A stretch of DNA of 64,000 bases from CAWKDG01 sp963848355 (GCA_963848355.1 CAWKDG010000012.1:558001-622000); one strand, 5' to 3'. Counted from the first letter of the stretch, positions 1-8,760 are shown. The notes: generated by a model not told the origin, from the letters alone. A program made the numbers and translations.

Positions 1-193
1 TCGCCTCCTTGGCGGCGAAGCGCGCCGCCAGCCCGGCGGCCACCACCGCCGGCGTCCCCTGGCAGCAGGACACCTCGTGGGCCGTGTAGACGCGCCCGAC
101 GTACCGGTCCCCGAACCGGGCCACGGACTCGGCGACGTGGTCGACGGGCACCAGGTCCGTTCCCACCCGCAAGGTGCCCAAGAGCTCGTCCAC
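1..193 (-). CDS. acpS: Holo-[acyl-carrier-protein] synthase, 5' part only
   Basis: Cytoplasmic AcpS moves the 4'-phosphopantetheine arm from CoA to the serine of acyl carrier protein. The visible 64 residues begin VDELLGTLRVGTDLVPVD and contain FGDRYVGRVYTAHEV and LAARFAAKEA; the GTDLV and ARFAAKEA motifs hold the Mg/CoA-binding Asp and Glu of the family. The rest runs off the left edge. The GTG at 193 is preceded by AGGCAGGAACG, a usable ribosome site. The gene is read by translating the minus strand directly. AcpS identity is strong; the exact start is less so. Confidence 0.8.
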   Translation of the reverse strand, partial: MDELLGTLRVGTDLVPVDHVAESVARFGDRYVGRVYTAHEVSCCQGTPAVVAAGLAARFAAKEA

Positions 194-390
194 CGTTCCT
201 GCCTGGTCCCATCGTCGAGGAAAGCGACACCGGGGCGCGCCGTCCCGACGGCACGCACCACGAAATGTATCGTCATTTCCCGGCGATCCTGGAGCCCCCG
301 GCCGCGCCGGCCAGGCACGACGGACACGCCTCCGTGACCACGACCGCCCTCGGCGTCGGCCCTCCGGGCCAGGTCGGAGGCTCGCCCGTC

Positions 391-807
391 CTACGCCTGG
401 AGGCGACGGCGGTTGCGGCTCCGTCGCAACAGCACTCCACCGACGACCAGGGCCCCGAATCCCCCCGCCGTCAGCTCCTCGACGTCGGCGCCGGTGAACG
501 GCAGGCTGCCTGACCCGGTCGACTGCGCCGTCGTCGTGGCGCCGCTACCGGACGATCCCGATCCTCCCGACGATTTCGTCACCGGTGCGCGCGTCCCACC
601 GCTTCCCCCTTTTCCGCCCTGGCTTCCACCGCTGCCGCCGCTTCCGCCTTGGTTCCCACTGCCACCGCCGCTCCCGGTGCCGAGCGTCGTCGTCGTACAG
701 CCGGTGTAACAGGTGGAATCGGCAGAGGCCGCCACGGAGGAAACGCCCACGACGGCGAGAACCGTCAGCGCGGCGCCGAGTCCCCGACCGAGCCTTTTCG
801 TTGTCAT
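391..807 (-). CDS. Secreted LPFTG-anchored Gly/Ser-rich protein
   Basis: A 138-residue exported protein. An N-terminal signal peptide (about residues 1-30) is followed by a short Cys pair (CYTGC), a long Gly/Ser/Thr-rich linker (about 45-100), the sortase motif LPFTG at 102-106, a hydrophobic segment and an Arg-rich tail (RRSRNRRR). This is the standard layout for sortase attachment to the cell wall or for membrane display. The start was placed at the ATG at 807 because the signal peptide begins there and AGGG lies just upstream; 32 upstream in-frame codons look non-coding. No domain in the mature part is recognisable. No active sortase is encoded in this window. Confidence 0.75.
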   Translation of the reverse strand: MTTKRLGRGLGAALTVLAVVGVSSVAASADSTCYTGCTTTTLGTGSGGGSGNQGGSGGSGGSQGGKGGSGGTRAPVTKSSGGSGSSGSGATTTAQSTGSGSLPFTGADVEELTAGGFGALVVGGVLLRRSRNRRRLQA

Positions 808-1189
808 GCCCTCATCCCTTGTCCCCACCAGTTGTCTCGATCCGTCTGGTGGATGATCTCGTCTCTGGTCGACTCGTCGACAATGGCTTTGACATTTCCG
901 CACCGCGCCTGGTCGGCGTCGTCAATCTACGTTGTCGCGCGCACGCGCGCGTTCATCCTCGACGACCGGATCGCGCCGCGTGAAAGGTACCGGACCGGTG
1001 TCGCGTTTCCTGTGGAGAGACCTGTGGAAAGGCCTGGGGATGAGGCTGTGGACGATCGCCGCATTTTCCGATTTGTCGGCATTTTCCCGCACCTCGTGGG
1101 CGCGGCGCGACGCATCGTGCCCTGCGTTGCTCCCAACACCGCGACCGGTTCCGACCGAAAAAAATTTTCCTGACCCGGTGATCAGTCGG
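808..1189. other. Intergenic region without a recognisable gene
   Basis: About 380 bases between two minus-strand genes. It holds an alternating CG tract (GCGCGCACGCGCGCG near 935-950) and three TGTGGA words between 1009 and 1055. The promoter of the LPFTG gene must lie here, but no clear hexamers stand out. No tRNA and no supported reading frame. Confidence 0.5.
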
Positions 1190-1867
1190 TCACTGTGGCG
1201 CGTGTTGCTGTTGTGACCTTCCCGCGGTGGCCACCCAGCCGCCACCGGCCACGTACTGCTTGATCACCTTGGCCGGGACACCGACAGCCACACTGTGATC
1301 AGGGAGGTCGCCGACCACGACCGACCCGGCACCGACGGCGACATTGCGCCCGATGTGCGCGCCGGGGAGGACGATCACTCCGGTGCCCAACCAGCTCCCC
1401 GAGCCGATCGACACGCTCGACTCCACCGGCCACTGACGGCCGATGGGCAGGTCGGGATCGTCGTAGGTGTGGTTCTGGTCGGTGATGTACACGTACGGCC
1501 CCGTCTGGATGTCGTCGCCGATCTCGATGCAGAAATGCCCGACGATGTAGCTGCCCTGGCCGATCAGGGTCCGGTCCCCGATGGAGACGACGGGATCGCT
1601 CACCATCTCCTGGCCCGGCGCCATCCCCGCCGTCAGGGATACGTGGGGCCCGATCATCGTGTGGGAGCCGATCCGGATCCACCGCTCGTTGTAGATCGCC
1701 CCCGGGGGGAAGGCGATGATGCTGCCCTGGCCGAAGGCCCCGAACCGCCGGCCCCGCCGGTCGTCGGGACCGATGGCGCCGAGGTGACCGACCCACTCGT
1801 GTGTCGTCCCGATCACGGCCGACGCCATCCGGCGCAGCCAGGGCGGGACCTGCTCGGGTGTCACCAC
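1190..1867 (-). CDS. Hexapeptide-repeat (left-handed beta-helix) acyltransferase
   Basis: A 225-residue protein of the WbbJ/maltose-O-acetyltransferase type, which transfers an acyl group (usually acetyl from acetyl-CoA) to a sugar or similar acceptor. Imperfect hexapeptide repeats run from about residue 55 to 205: IRIGSHTMIGPHVSL, VSIGDRTLIGQGSYIVG, IEIGDDIQTGPYVYI, VSIGSGSWLGTGVIVLPG, AHIGRNVAVGAGSVV. The loop after VYI carries the catalytic His region (DQNHTYDDP), and the C-terminal VGVPAKVIKQY is typical. It starts 10 bases after the methyltransferase gene on the same strand, so the two are probably co-transcribed. The acceptor is unknown. Confidence 0.85.
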   Translation of the reverse strand: MVTPEQVPPWLRRMASAVIGTTHEWVGHLGAIGPDDRRGRRFGAFGQGSIIAFPPGAIYNERWIRIGSHTMIGPHVSLTAGMAPGQEMVSDPVVSIGDRTLIGQGSYIVGHFCIEIGDDIQTGPYVYITDQNHTYDDPDLPIGRQWPVESSVSIGSGSWLGTGVIVLPGAHIGRNVAVGAGSVVVGDLPDHSVAVGVPAKVIKQYVAGGGWVATAGRSQQQHAPQ

Positions 1868-1877
1868 CGCCAGGACG

Positions 1878-2651
1878 CTAACCCACCCGCGTAAAGGCGA
1901 AGACCTCGGCCACGTAGGTCATGGCCAGGGGCGACGGCGCCGCCGCCGCCACCTCGCGCACCCGGTCGAGAAACCTCGCCCGGTCGCCGTCGGACAGCGC
2001 GGCGATGAAGCTGACCGACGCCACCCGGTCGGCCACTCCGTCGACTTCGAGCGGCTGCCGCCACGACACGGCGAATTCCCCGCGCGGTACGAACAGGTCG
2101 CCCGGCTCGAGGACGTTGCGCCACCGCCCGGTGTCATAGGACGGTGTGTCGCCGCGCACGGGCTCCATCAACGCCGTCAGGGCCGCCTGGAGCGGATCGG
2201 ACCCGTCGCGGTGGTTCCAGACGAGGCCGAGACCCCTCCGGGGCCGGATGACCCGGTGCATCTCGGCCAGCGCCTCGCCGGTGGCGAACCAGTGGAAGCC
2301 CTGGGCCACCGTGATGGCGTCGAGCCGACCGTCCCCGATGGGCAGCGCCTGGGCCACGGCCGCCACCACCGACACCGGCCCGCCGGCGCCGGCCGGTGTG
2401 GTGGCCGCCAGGGTGCGCCGCATCCCGGCCACCGGCTCCACGGCGACGACGTGGACGCCACTGGCCACCAGGTCGCGGGTGAGCTTCCCGGTCCCGGCGG
2501 CGAGATCGACCACCGTCCGGCCCGGTCCGAGCTCGAGCGTCTCCACCAACCAGCGCACGGCCTCGGCGGGGTAGCCGGGACGGGAGTGCTCGTAGACCGT
2601 GGCCGCCCCCTCGAAGGCCGTGGCCGCCTCGTGCACCCCTGCGATCTTCAT
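1878..2651 (-). CDS. Class I SAM-dependent methyltransferase
   Basis: A 257-residue methyltransferase. Motif I is VVDLAAGTGKLTRDL (about residues 47-61), followed by the acidic end of strand 2 (VVAVEPV) and the motif II/III region (LDAITVAQGFHWF, a UbiE/Methyltransf_11-type signature). It has the length of stand-alone small-molecule methyltransferases. GGGGAG sits just before the ATG at 2651. It leads a two-gene unit with the hexapeptide acyltransferase, which suggests joint decoration of a glycan or secondary metabolite; that role is inference. Confidence 0.85.
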   Translation of the reverse strand: MKIAGVHEAATAFEGAATVYEHSRPGYPAEAVRWLVETLELGPGRTVVDLAAGTGKLTRDLVASGVHVVAVEPVAGMRRTLAATTPAGAGGPVSVVAAVAQALPIGDGRLDAITVAQGFHWFATGEALAEMHRVIRPRRGLGLVWNHRDGSDPLQAALTALMEPVRGDTPSYDTGRWRNVLEPGDLFVPRGEFAVSWRQPLEVDGVADRVASVSFIAALSDGDRARFLDRVREVAAAAPSPLAMTYVAEVFAFTRVG

Positions 2652-2824
2652 CTCCCCGTCCTATCCCGGTTCGCCCCTCGGCAACCAGAGCGACCCGGTC
2701 CGATCTCCCGCGGCCAGCCCGACAGCCATCCCCAGGCCGGGGGGTGTTTTCTCACTGCCTGTGATCATTGGCCGGTGCAGGGTCACCCAGCGGGGTATCG
2801 CGTGCGCGCTAGCCTCGCCCGGAG

Positions 2825-4120
2825 ATGGCCGACGACACGACCCCCGACGGGACCGGCGGCGCCACCGACGAACCGACACCCGACGTCACGCCGCCTGTCG
2901 GGACACCGAGCGTGACACCCGAGGACCCTGGCGGGGGCACGGCCGCGGCCGCTGAGGCGGGCGACGCGGGTGCTGCGGTCGGCGCCGGGACCGCCACCGG
3001 TGAAGGCGCCGACCCGGCGGCGACCGACGGCCCTCGTCACGCCAAGCGGTCGGGGATGAAACGGACCTGGGTGATCGCCGCCGTCGCCGTCGTCGTGGTC
3101 CTCGCCGGCGCCGGCATCGCCCTAGGCATCACATCGGGCAAGAAGGCAAACAACACTCCCCCGCGCACGCACCCGAGCGCAGCCACCATGATCCCGGCCA
3201 CGTCGGGCCCGGTCTGTCCGCTCACCGGCCTGCCCGCACCCGGCGACCAGGTCCCGCAACGACCGGCCCTCGCCTTCAAGGTCGACAATTACCCAACGGC
3301 CCGTCCGCAATCGGGACTGAACGACGCCGACGTCGTCTTCGAAGAGGTGGTCGAAGGCGGCATCACGCGCTTCGTGGCCGTCTTCCAGTGCCAGGAGGCG
3401 CCCCTTGTGGGTGACATCCGCTCGGCCCGGGCCGTCGACGTCCCCATCCTGGACCAGTTGTCCAAGCCTCTGTTCGTCCACGCCGGTGGGATCAATCCCG
3501 TGATCGCCCTTGTCGAATCGGGGAACCTCATCAACGAGGACGTCTTCATCCACGCATCGATCGTCCAGCATCCGGCCGGGCGCTACGCGCCCTACGACAC
3601 CTACGCGTCCACCGCCGCCGCCTGGGCCCTCGACCCGTTCGACAAGACGCCACCGGCCCCTCTCTTCACCTACTCCTCCGCCGCCCCCGCGGGCTCGCCC
3701 GTCGGGACGATCTCCATTCCCTTCTCGGGAACCAACGACAACACCTGGACGTGGAGCCCCATCAACGGGTCGTGGCTGCTGTCCATCGGCGGGGCGCCGG
3801 CCAACGTGGCCAGCGGCACCCGCATCGGTGTGGCCAATGTCGTAGTGGAGACGGTCCACGTCACCCTCGGCCCCTGGCTCGAGAACAGCGAGGGCGGCCT
3901 CGAGGTCCAGTCGCAACTGGTCGGCAGCGGACCTCTCCAGGTCTTCCGCAACGGCGAGGAGATCAGCGGCACCTGGCAACGCTCCGCGTTGTCGGACACC
4001 ACCAGTCTCCTCGCCGCCAACGGCTCCACCATCGACCTCGATCCGGGAAAGACGTGGATCGAGCTCGTGCCCACCTACATCCCGGTCACCACGAAGGCGC
4101 CGGTGGCCGGAACTCTCTGA
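2825..4120 (+). CDS. DUF3048 (YerB-type) membrane-anchored extracytoplasmic protein
   Basis: A 431-residue protein. Residues 1-75 are a disordered acidic Pro/Thr/Ala-rich cytoplasmic head, 81-103 a single transmembrane helix (VIAAVAVVVVLAGAGIALGI), and the rest is extracytoplasmic. The DUF3048 core begins CPLTGLP (about 126-132) and continues with KVDNYPTARPQSGLNDADVV, FEEVVEGGITRF and GDIRSARAVDVP, which are diagnostic of the YerB family. Biochemical function is unknown in the family. A TAGCCT hexamer at 2810-2815 sits ten bases before the ATG, implying an almost leaderless transcript. It converges on recA with an 18-base gap. Confidence 0.85.
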   Translation: MADDTTPDGTGGATDEPTPDVTPPVGTPSVTPEDPGGGTAAAAEAGDAGAAVGAGTATGEGADPAATDGPRHAKRSGMKRTWVIAAVAVVVVLAGAGIALGITSGKKANNTPPRTHPSAATMIPATSGPVCPLTGLPAPGDQVPQRPALAFKVDNYPTARPQSGLNDADVVFEEVVEGGITRFVAVFQCQEAPLVGDIRSARAVDVPILDQLSKPLFVHAGGINPVIALVESGNLINEDVFIHASIVQHPAGRYAPYDTYASTAAAWALDPFDKTPPAPLFTYSSAAPAGSPVGTISIPFSGTNDNTWTWSPINGSWLLSIGGAPANVASGTRIGVANVVVETVHVTLGPWLENSEGGLEVQSQLVGSGPLQVFRNGEEISGTWQRSALSDTTSLLAANGSTIDLDPGKTWIELVPTYIPVTTKAPVAGTL

Positions 4121-4138
4121 CGATTCGCTTCCGCCCGG

Positions 4139-5224
4139 TCAGTCCTTGATCGAGATGGGGACGTTGTCGCTGTCCGCCTCGGCCACGTTGGCGTCCTCGT
4201 CACTGTTGGCCGCCACGCCGACAGCCGCTCCGGCCGGCAGCACGACGGCAGCCAGTTGGGTGCGGATGCGCTCGTTGATCTCGATCATCAGCTCGGGGGT
4301 CTCGCGCAGGAACTGCTTGGCGTTCTCCCGTCCCTGACCGAGCTGCTCGCCTTCGTAGGTGAACCACGCCCCCGACTTCTTGATGAAGCCCAGCTCCACG
4401 CCGACGTCGAGGAGGGAACCCTCCCGGCTGATCCCGGTGCCGTACATGATGTCGAACTCGGCCACCTTGAACGGGCTCGAGCACTTGTTTTTGACCACTT
4501 TCACCCGGGTCCGGCTCCCGATCACGTCGGCGCCGTCCTTGATCGCCTCCACCCGGCGGATGTCGAGCCGGACCGAGGAGTAGAACTTGAGCGCCCGACC
4601 TCCCGGGGTCACCTCAGGTGAACCGTACATCACGCCGATCTTCTCTCTGAGCTGGTTGATGAAGAGAGCGATGGTGTCGGACTTGGACAGCGTCCCCGTC
4701 AGCTTCCGCAGCGCCTGCGACATGAGCCGCGCCTGGAGGCCGACGTGGGCGTCACCCATGTCGCCTTCGATCTCGGCCCGCGGTGTCAGCGCCGCCACCG
4801 AGTCGACGACGATCACGTCGAGGGCACCGGAGCGGATCAGCATGTCGGCGATCTCGAGGGCCTGCTCGCCCGTATCGGGCTGGGAGATGAGGAGGTCGTC
4901 GATGTTCACCCCGATGGCGGTGGCGTAGACGGGGTCCATGGCGTGCTCGGCGTCGATGTAGGCGCAGATGCCGCCGTTGCGCTGAGCCTCGGCCACCACG
5001 TGCATGGCCAGGGTGGACTTGCCCGAGGACTCGGGGCCGTAGACCTCCACGATCCGCCCGCGGGGCAGTCCGCCGATGCCGAGAGCCATGTCGAGTGCCA
5101 TCGCGCCGGTGGGGATCGACTCGATGCCCATGTTGAGGTTCTCCCCCATCCGCATGACCGAGCCCTTGCCGAATTGCTTCTCGATCTGACTCAGGGCCAC
5201 ATCGAGTGCCTTGTCACGTTCCAT
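4139..5224 (-). CDS. recA: RecA recombinase
   Basis: A 361-residue RecA, the ATP-dependent strand-exchange protein and LexA co-protease. Walker A GPESSGKS is at residues 63-70; the Walker B region VIVVDSVAAL, the MSQALRKL segment and the FINQLREKIGVMYGSPEVTPGGRALKFY loop-2 region are intact. The frame is open further upstream, but the start was set at the ATG at 5224, where homology begins (MERDKALD) and GAGG sits five bases before it. An SOS box lies 111 bases upstream. Downstream of thpR on the same strand. The reading frame is complete. Confidence 0.97.
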   Translation of the reverse strand: MERDKALDVALSQIEKQFGKGSVMRMGENLNMGIESIPTGAMALDMALGIGGLPRGRIVEVYGPESSGKSTLAMHVVAEAQRNGGICAYIDAEHAMDPVYATAIGVNIDDLLISQPDTGEQALEIADMLIRSGALDVIVVDSVAALTPRAEIEGDMGDAHVGLQARLMSQALRKLTGTLSKSDTIALFINQLREKIGVMYGSPEVTPGGRALKFYSSVRLDIRRVEAIKDGADVIGSRTRVKVVKNKCSSPFKVAEFDIMYGTGISREGSLLDVGVELGFIKKSGAWFTYEGEQLGQGRENAKQFLRETPELMIEINERIRTQLAAVVLPAGAAVGVAANSDEDANVAEADSDNVPISIKD

Positions 5225-5334
5225 TCCCTCGCCTCTCTTCGTTGTGTGCATGTCACCGGGTACGTCGCTCCGACCCGGCGGACCATACGAAGTGGGTGTG
5301 TCGGTCCCTGCCTGACTTACAGCACTGTAGTTGG

Positions 5335-5348
5335 CGAACAGGTGTTCG
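5335..5348 (-). promoter_or_regulatory. SOS (LexA) box of recA
   Basis: CGAACAGGTGTTCG is an exact match to the Gram-positive/actinobacterial LexA consensus CGAAC-N4-GTTCG, a perfect inverted repeat of the outer five bases. It lies in the 137-base gap between thpR and recA, upstream of recA only, so LexA-controlled recA transcription is expected. Confidence 0.88.
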
Positions 5349-5361
5349 TGACGGATCTTTT

Positions 5362-5889
5362 TCAGGGCCGGAGGGGGACCCGGTCCACGACGCCGTAGCG
5401 GGACCCGCCGGGGGCGAGGGTCGAGGACATGAGGAGGATCTCGTCGACCGTCCACTCGGCGCTCAGAGGGGTTCCGGCCAGGTTGGCCGGACCCTCCTGG
5501 CGCTGGCGGACCCGGGCCAGGGTCAGGTGGCCGGCGAAGGGCGGCTCCTCCGACGCCTCCCCCCAGGGGGCGGTGGCCGAAGCCACGGCCGAGGCCAGCG
5601 GGTCGAGCCCGGCCACCGGCACATGGAGGATCTTCCGGCCCCGGAACCAGGCCGTGACGGCCCCGAGGACGGCCTCCACCTCGTCGATCCCCGACTCCCG
5701 CACGAGCGCCGGGACCCCCTTCAGGGCGGCGGCGACCGCCGCCGGCGCGTCGACCTCACCGAGGAACCGCAGCGTGATGTGCCACTGATCCTCCGTCGTC
5801 CACCGGAGACTGGCCAGATCGGGGCGGGGCAGGTCGCGCACGAGCTCCGTCACGTCGGACGGCAGTGCGACGGCGACGAAGAGGCGCAC
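5362..5889 (-). CDS. thpR: RNA 2',3'-cyclic phosphodiesterase (2H family, 2'-5' RNA ligase type)
   Basis: A 175-residue ThpR/LigT protein. The two catalytic tetrapeptides of the 2H phosphoesterase fold are both present: HITL at residues 37-40 and HLTL at 121-124. The start MRLFVAVALP (GTG at 5889) is typical. The family hydrolyses 2',3'-cyclic phosphates and can join 2'-5' RNA ends. It lies between recA and a TetR gene whose reconstructed stop is only six bases upstream, suggesting co-transcription. In many actinobacteria thpR sits beside cinA and recA. Confidence 0.9.
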   Translation of the reverse strand: MRLFVAVALPSDVTELVRDLPRPDLASLRWTTEDQWHITLRFLGEVDAPAAVAAALKGVPALVRESGIDEVEAVLGAVTAWFRGRKILHVPVAGLDPLASAVASATAPWGEASEEPPFAGHLTLARVRQRQEGPANLAGTPLSAEWTVDEILLMSSTLAPGGSRYGVVDRVPLRP

Positions 5890-5895
5890 CGACTT

Positions 5896-6788
5896 TCAGG
5901 TCCGCTTGCGGGACGACCGGGGGGGGTGGCCTCTGACTCTCCTCGTGGCGGTGCGCTTCCGCCACGACCTGGCGCCATGCGCCACGGGCCTGCTTGATGG
6001 CGGTGACGACCTGCTTCCGGGCCTCGTTGGCGGCCTCCGCCGCCGCCTTCAGCTGCTCGCGGCCGTTATTGCCCTGCACGACCATGCCGAAGGACCACAA
6101 CCCGGTGTCGATGAGACGGGCGGCCCGGCGGACCTCGTCGAGCACGCGGTCGCGCACCTCGGCGGCCGAGCGCTTGCCGTCGGAGTATTTCCTCATGGCC
6201 CGGTACTGCACCCGCCACAGACCGAGGAGAGCGTCAGCGGCGATCTGCGGCTCGGGGTCCTCGGGATCGACCCCGGCCCGGGCTGCCATGGCCTGTGCGG
6301 CCACGTCCACCAGACGATCCATCATGTCGCGCTGGGCGGCCCGCAGCTGCGGTGTGTTCTCGAGCATCTCGGCGAAGCGTCTGATCATCGTCAGGTCGTC
6401 GGGCCGGTGGTCGTCCTCACCCCAGTGGTCGTAATGCCGACCCAATTCGGCGGCGATCAGCTCCACCGCCGCCTGGATGGGCGACATCGGCGCGCCGCCC
6501 GGGTCCGAGGACCCGCCGGATGTCGGCCGCCATCGGCTCCTCCCGGTCGAGGACCAGGGATTCCTTGGTCGGGAAGTAGTTGTAGACCGTCTTCTCCGAG
6601 ACGTCGCAGGCGGCCGCCACCTCGGCCACCCGAACCTCCTCGAAGCCCCGCTCGAGGAACATGGCGGTGGCGGTGTCGGAGATCAACTGGCGCATCATGC
6701 GCTTCTTGCGCTCGCGCAGCCCCTCGCCCGGGAGCACAGGGGCTCCTTCGAGGCCCGCAGCGACAGGATCGACACTCACGGCTCCCAT
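5896..6788 (-). CDS. TetR-family repressor, two apparent frameshifts
   Basis: The N-terminal helix-turn-helix is clear: TATAMFLERGFEEVRVAEVA then CDVSEKTVYNYFPTKESLV. The ligand domain follows in another frame (SPIQAAVELIAAEL, MLENTPQLRAAQRDMMDRLV), so a frame change is needed near 6500-6515. A second is needed at a run of eight G (5919-5926); dropping one base there gives a natural end RSSRKRT and a TGA at 5896-5898, six bases before thpR. The ATG at 6788 has GGAGGT upstream. It is divergent from the DrrAB-like exporter across a palindrome, so it most likely represses that exporter and itself. I favour sequencing errors over decay. Confidence 0.75.
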
Positions 6789-6815
6789 CCTACCTCCGGT
6801 CCGCTCTCATGATTC

Positions 6816-6841
6816 TAGTTGCAGTATTTTTACTGTTACTA
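6816..6841. promoter_or_regulatory. Palindromic operator between TetR and ABC exporter genes
   Basis: TAGTTGCAGTA-TTTT-TACTGTTACTA is an inverted repeat with 9 of 11 matching positions per arm and an inner perfect CAGTA/TACTG core. It sits in an AT-rich patch (6811-6850) unlike its GC-rich surroundings, in the 84-base divergent gap. This is the size and place expected for the TetR operator. It also overlaps plausible promoter hexamers for the + gene (TTGCAG at 6819, TAGGTT at 6842). Confidence 0.7.
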
Positions 6842-6872
6842 TAGGTTTATAGAGACCGAAAGGAGACCCCCG

Positions 6873-7859
6873 ATGCACTCTCCGGAATACGCCGTCGTCA
6901 CGGACGGCCTGACCAAGCACTTCGGCGAGCTCGTCGCCGTCGACGCCATCGATCTGCAGGTCGAGTCGGGAACGGTGATGTCCCTTCTCGGCCCCAACGG
7001 GGCGGGCAAGACCACCACCGTGCGGATGCTCGCCACCCTCTCCGAACCGACCAGCGGCACGGCGTCGGTCTGCGGCCACGACATCGTCCACGACGCCGAT
7101 GCCGTCCGCCGCGTGATCTCCCTGACGGGGCAGTTCGCCGCGCTGGAGGACAACCTGACGGCCCGGGAGAACCTGCTGCTCATGGCGCGGCTGCGCGGCT
7201 ACGGCCGATCGGCGGCCGTCCGGATCGTCGACTCCCTCGTCGACCGGTTCGATATCGGCGAGTTCCGCGACAAGCTGATCAAGGCGGTCTCGGGCGGCCA
7301 GCGCCGGCGGGTCGACCTGGCCGCCAGCCTCGTCGTCCAACCCGAGCTCCTCGTGCTCGACGAGCCGACGACCGGACTCGATCCCCGCAGCCGTCAGGTC
7401 GTGTGGTCGACGGTGCGCGACCTGGTCGATGAGGGCGTCACGCTCCTGCTCACGACGCAGAATCTGGAGGAGGCCGACGCCCTGGCCGACAACATCGTGC
7501 TGATCGACCACGGCCGGGCCGTGGCTGCCGGCACGCCGAGCGACCTGAAGGCCCTCATCGGCGACCAGCGCGTCGACGTCGTCGCCGTCGACGGCCGCGG
7601 CCTCCAGGGCCTGATCGACGCCCTCTCCGGCACCTTCGATCTGAGCGTGTCCCGGGAGCGGCGAACGGTCTCGGTCCCCGCCCCTCGGGAGATCGACGAC
7701 CTGGCCGCGGTGGCGGCGGCCGTGCGCTCGAGTGGGATACCGGTGGACGAGATCGCCTTGCGCCGACCGACCCTGGACGACGCCTTTCTCGCCCTCACCG
7801 GAGAGCCGCCGACCGGGGACGGCCGCAGCGACGCCAGCCTCGTCGAGGTGGCGTCATGA
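6873..7859 (+). CDS. Daunorubicin-resistance-type ABC exporter, ATP-binding subunit (DrrA-like)
   Basis: A 328-residue ATPase. Walker A LLGPNGAGKTTTVRM, the Q-loop region SLTGQFAALEDNLTARENL (typical of DrrA), signature VSGGQRRRVDLAASL, Walker B LLVLDEPTTGLDP and a DrrA-type C-terminal domain (about 225-328) are all present. The ATG at 6873 was chosen because AAGGAGA precedes it; 18 upstream in-frame codons overlap the operator. It overlaps the permease start by four bases (ATGA). The pair probably exports a hydrophobic drug or lipid and is controlled by the divergent TetR; the substrate cannot be told. Confidence 0.9.
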   Translation: MHSPEYAVVTDGLTKHFGELVAVDAIDLQVESGTVMSLLGPNGAGKTTTVRMLATLSEPTSGTASVCGHDIVHDADAVRRVISLTGQFAALEDNLTARENLLLMARLRGYGRSAAVRIVDSLVDRFDIGEFRDKLIKAVSGGQRRRVDLAASLVVQPELLVLDEPTTGLDPRSRQVVWSTVRDLVDEGVTLLLTTQNLEEADALADNIVLIDHGRAVAAGTPSDLKALIGDQRVDVVAVDGRGLQGLIDALSGTFDLSVSRERRTVSVPAPREIDDLAAVAAAVRSSGIPVDEIALRRPTLDDAFLALTGEPPTGDGRSDASLVEVAS

Positions 7860-8710
7860 CCACCGTCGCCCTCTCGCCGAGCGGCGCCGTCACCGGCCGC
7901 CCCGAAACCCTCCCCGCCCGACCCGGACGCTTCGTCCGCTATCTCCGGGAGACCGGTCTGCTCGTGGGTCGGGGGCTGCGCACCATTCCCCGGGTCCCCG
8001 AACGCCTGAGTGACGTCACCATCCAACCGGTGATGTTCACCCTGCTCTTTCTGTACGTCTTCGGTTCGGCCATTCACGTTTTCGGGATCAGCTACCAGAA
8101 CTACCTGCTGCCGGGACTGCTCGGTCAGAGCGTGGCCTTCGGTGTCATCGGCGCCGGTGTGGCGACCTCGACCGACTTCTCGAGCGGCGTGGTGGACCGG
8201 TTCCGATCGCTACCGGTCACCCGGATGTCGGTGATCTCGGCTCAGGTGATCGGCCAGATCATCGAGCAGATCCTCGGCATCGTGATCGTCGTCGGCGTGG
8301 GTCTGGCGCTCGGCTGGCGACCCCATCTGGACGCCGGCCGGTTCGTCGAGCTCGTGGCCCTGATGCTGCTGGCCCTGTTCGCCTTCACCTGGTTCGGGGT
8401 TCTCATGGGCATGCTGATCCGCAGCTCGGACGCCGTGCAGGGCATCGGATTCGCCTTGATGCTGCCCCTGTCCTTCCTCGCCGGCACCTTCGTCCCGATC
8501 TCGGGAATGAAACTCGTCCCGCGTGCCGTGGCCGAATGGGATCCGCTCTCGGCGGTGGTGGCGGCCGTCCGCCATGTCTGCCAGGGGACGGTCTCGAGCG
8601 GCTCCTTCCAGCTCGACCACCCCGTCCCGGCCATGATCGGCTGGTGCGTCATCATCATCGCCGTCTGTGTGCCCCTCGCTCTCCGGCGGTTCAGGACCGC
8701 CAACGCGTAG
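7856..8710 (+). CDS. ABC-2 type permease of the DrrAB-like exporter
   Basis: A 284-residue integral membrane protein with about six transmembrane segments: 60-80 (PVMFTLLFLYVFGSAIHVFG), about 90-110, 140-165 (IIEQILGIVIVVGVGLALGW), 175-200 (LMLLALFAFTWFGVLMGMLI), 205-230 (GFALMLPLSFLAGTFVPIS) and 255-275. The central RFRSLPVTRMSVI segment is characteristic of the DrrB/ABC2_membrane family. Translationally coupled to the ATPase by an ATGA overlap; the only partner needed to form the exporter. Confidence 0.88.
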   Translation: MTTVALSPSGAVTGRPETLPARPGRFVRYLRETGLLVGRGLRTIPRVPERLSDVTIQPVMFTLLFLYVFGSAIHVFGISYQNYLLPGLLGQSVAFGVIGAGVATSTDFSSGVVDRFRSLPVTRMSVISAQVIGQIIEQILGIVIVVGVGLALGWRPHLDAGRFVELVALMLLALFAFTWFGVLMGMLIRSSDAVQGIGFALMLPLSFLAGTFVPISGMKLVPRAVAEWDPLSAVVAAVRHVCQGTVSSGSFQLDHPVPAMIGWCVIIIAVCVPLALRRFRTANA

Positions 8711-8714
8711 GCGC

Positions 8715-8760
8715 GCCCGCCATCGATCGTGGCCGTCCTCGGCGACCTCACGGCGCAACA
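8715..8760 (+). repeat. Degenerate copy of the macrodomain gene start
   Basis: Forty-six bases matching 9768-9813 at 43 positions (mismatches at 8730, 8740, 8747). Translated in the macrodomain frame they read PPSIVAVLGDLTAQQ, against PPSIEAVLGDITAQQ in the gene itself. Similarity then stops. The two copies flank the MerR gene, so this looks like the remnant of a duplication or of the original 5' end displaced by insertion of MerR. Confidence 0.7.

Noticed and set aside
1009..1055. Cluster of TGTGGA words resembling half DnaA boxes
   Set aside because: Only partial matches to TGTGGATAA, and no dnaA, dnaN or other replication-origin genes nearby; not called an origin.
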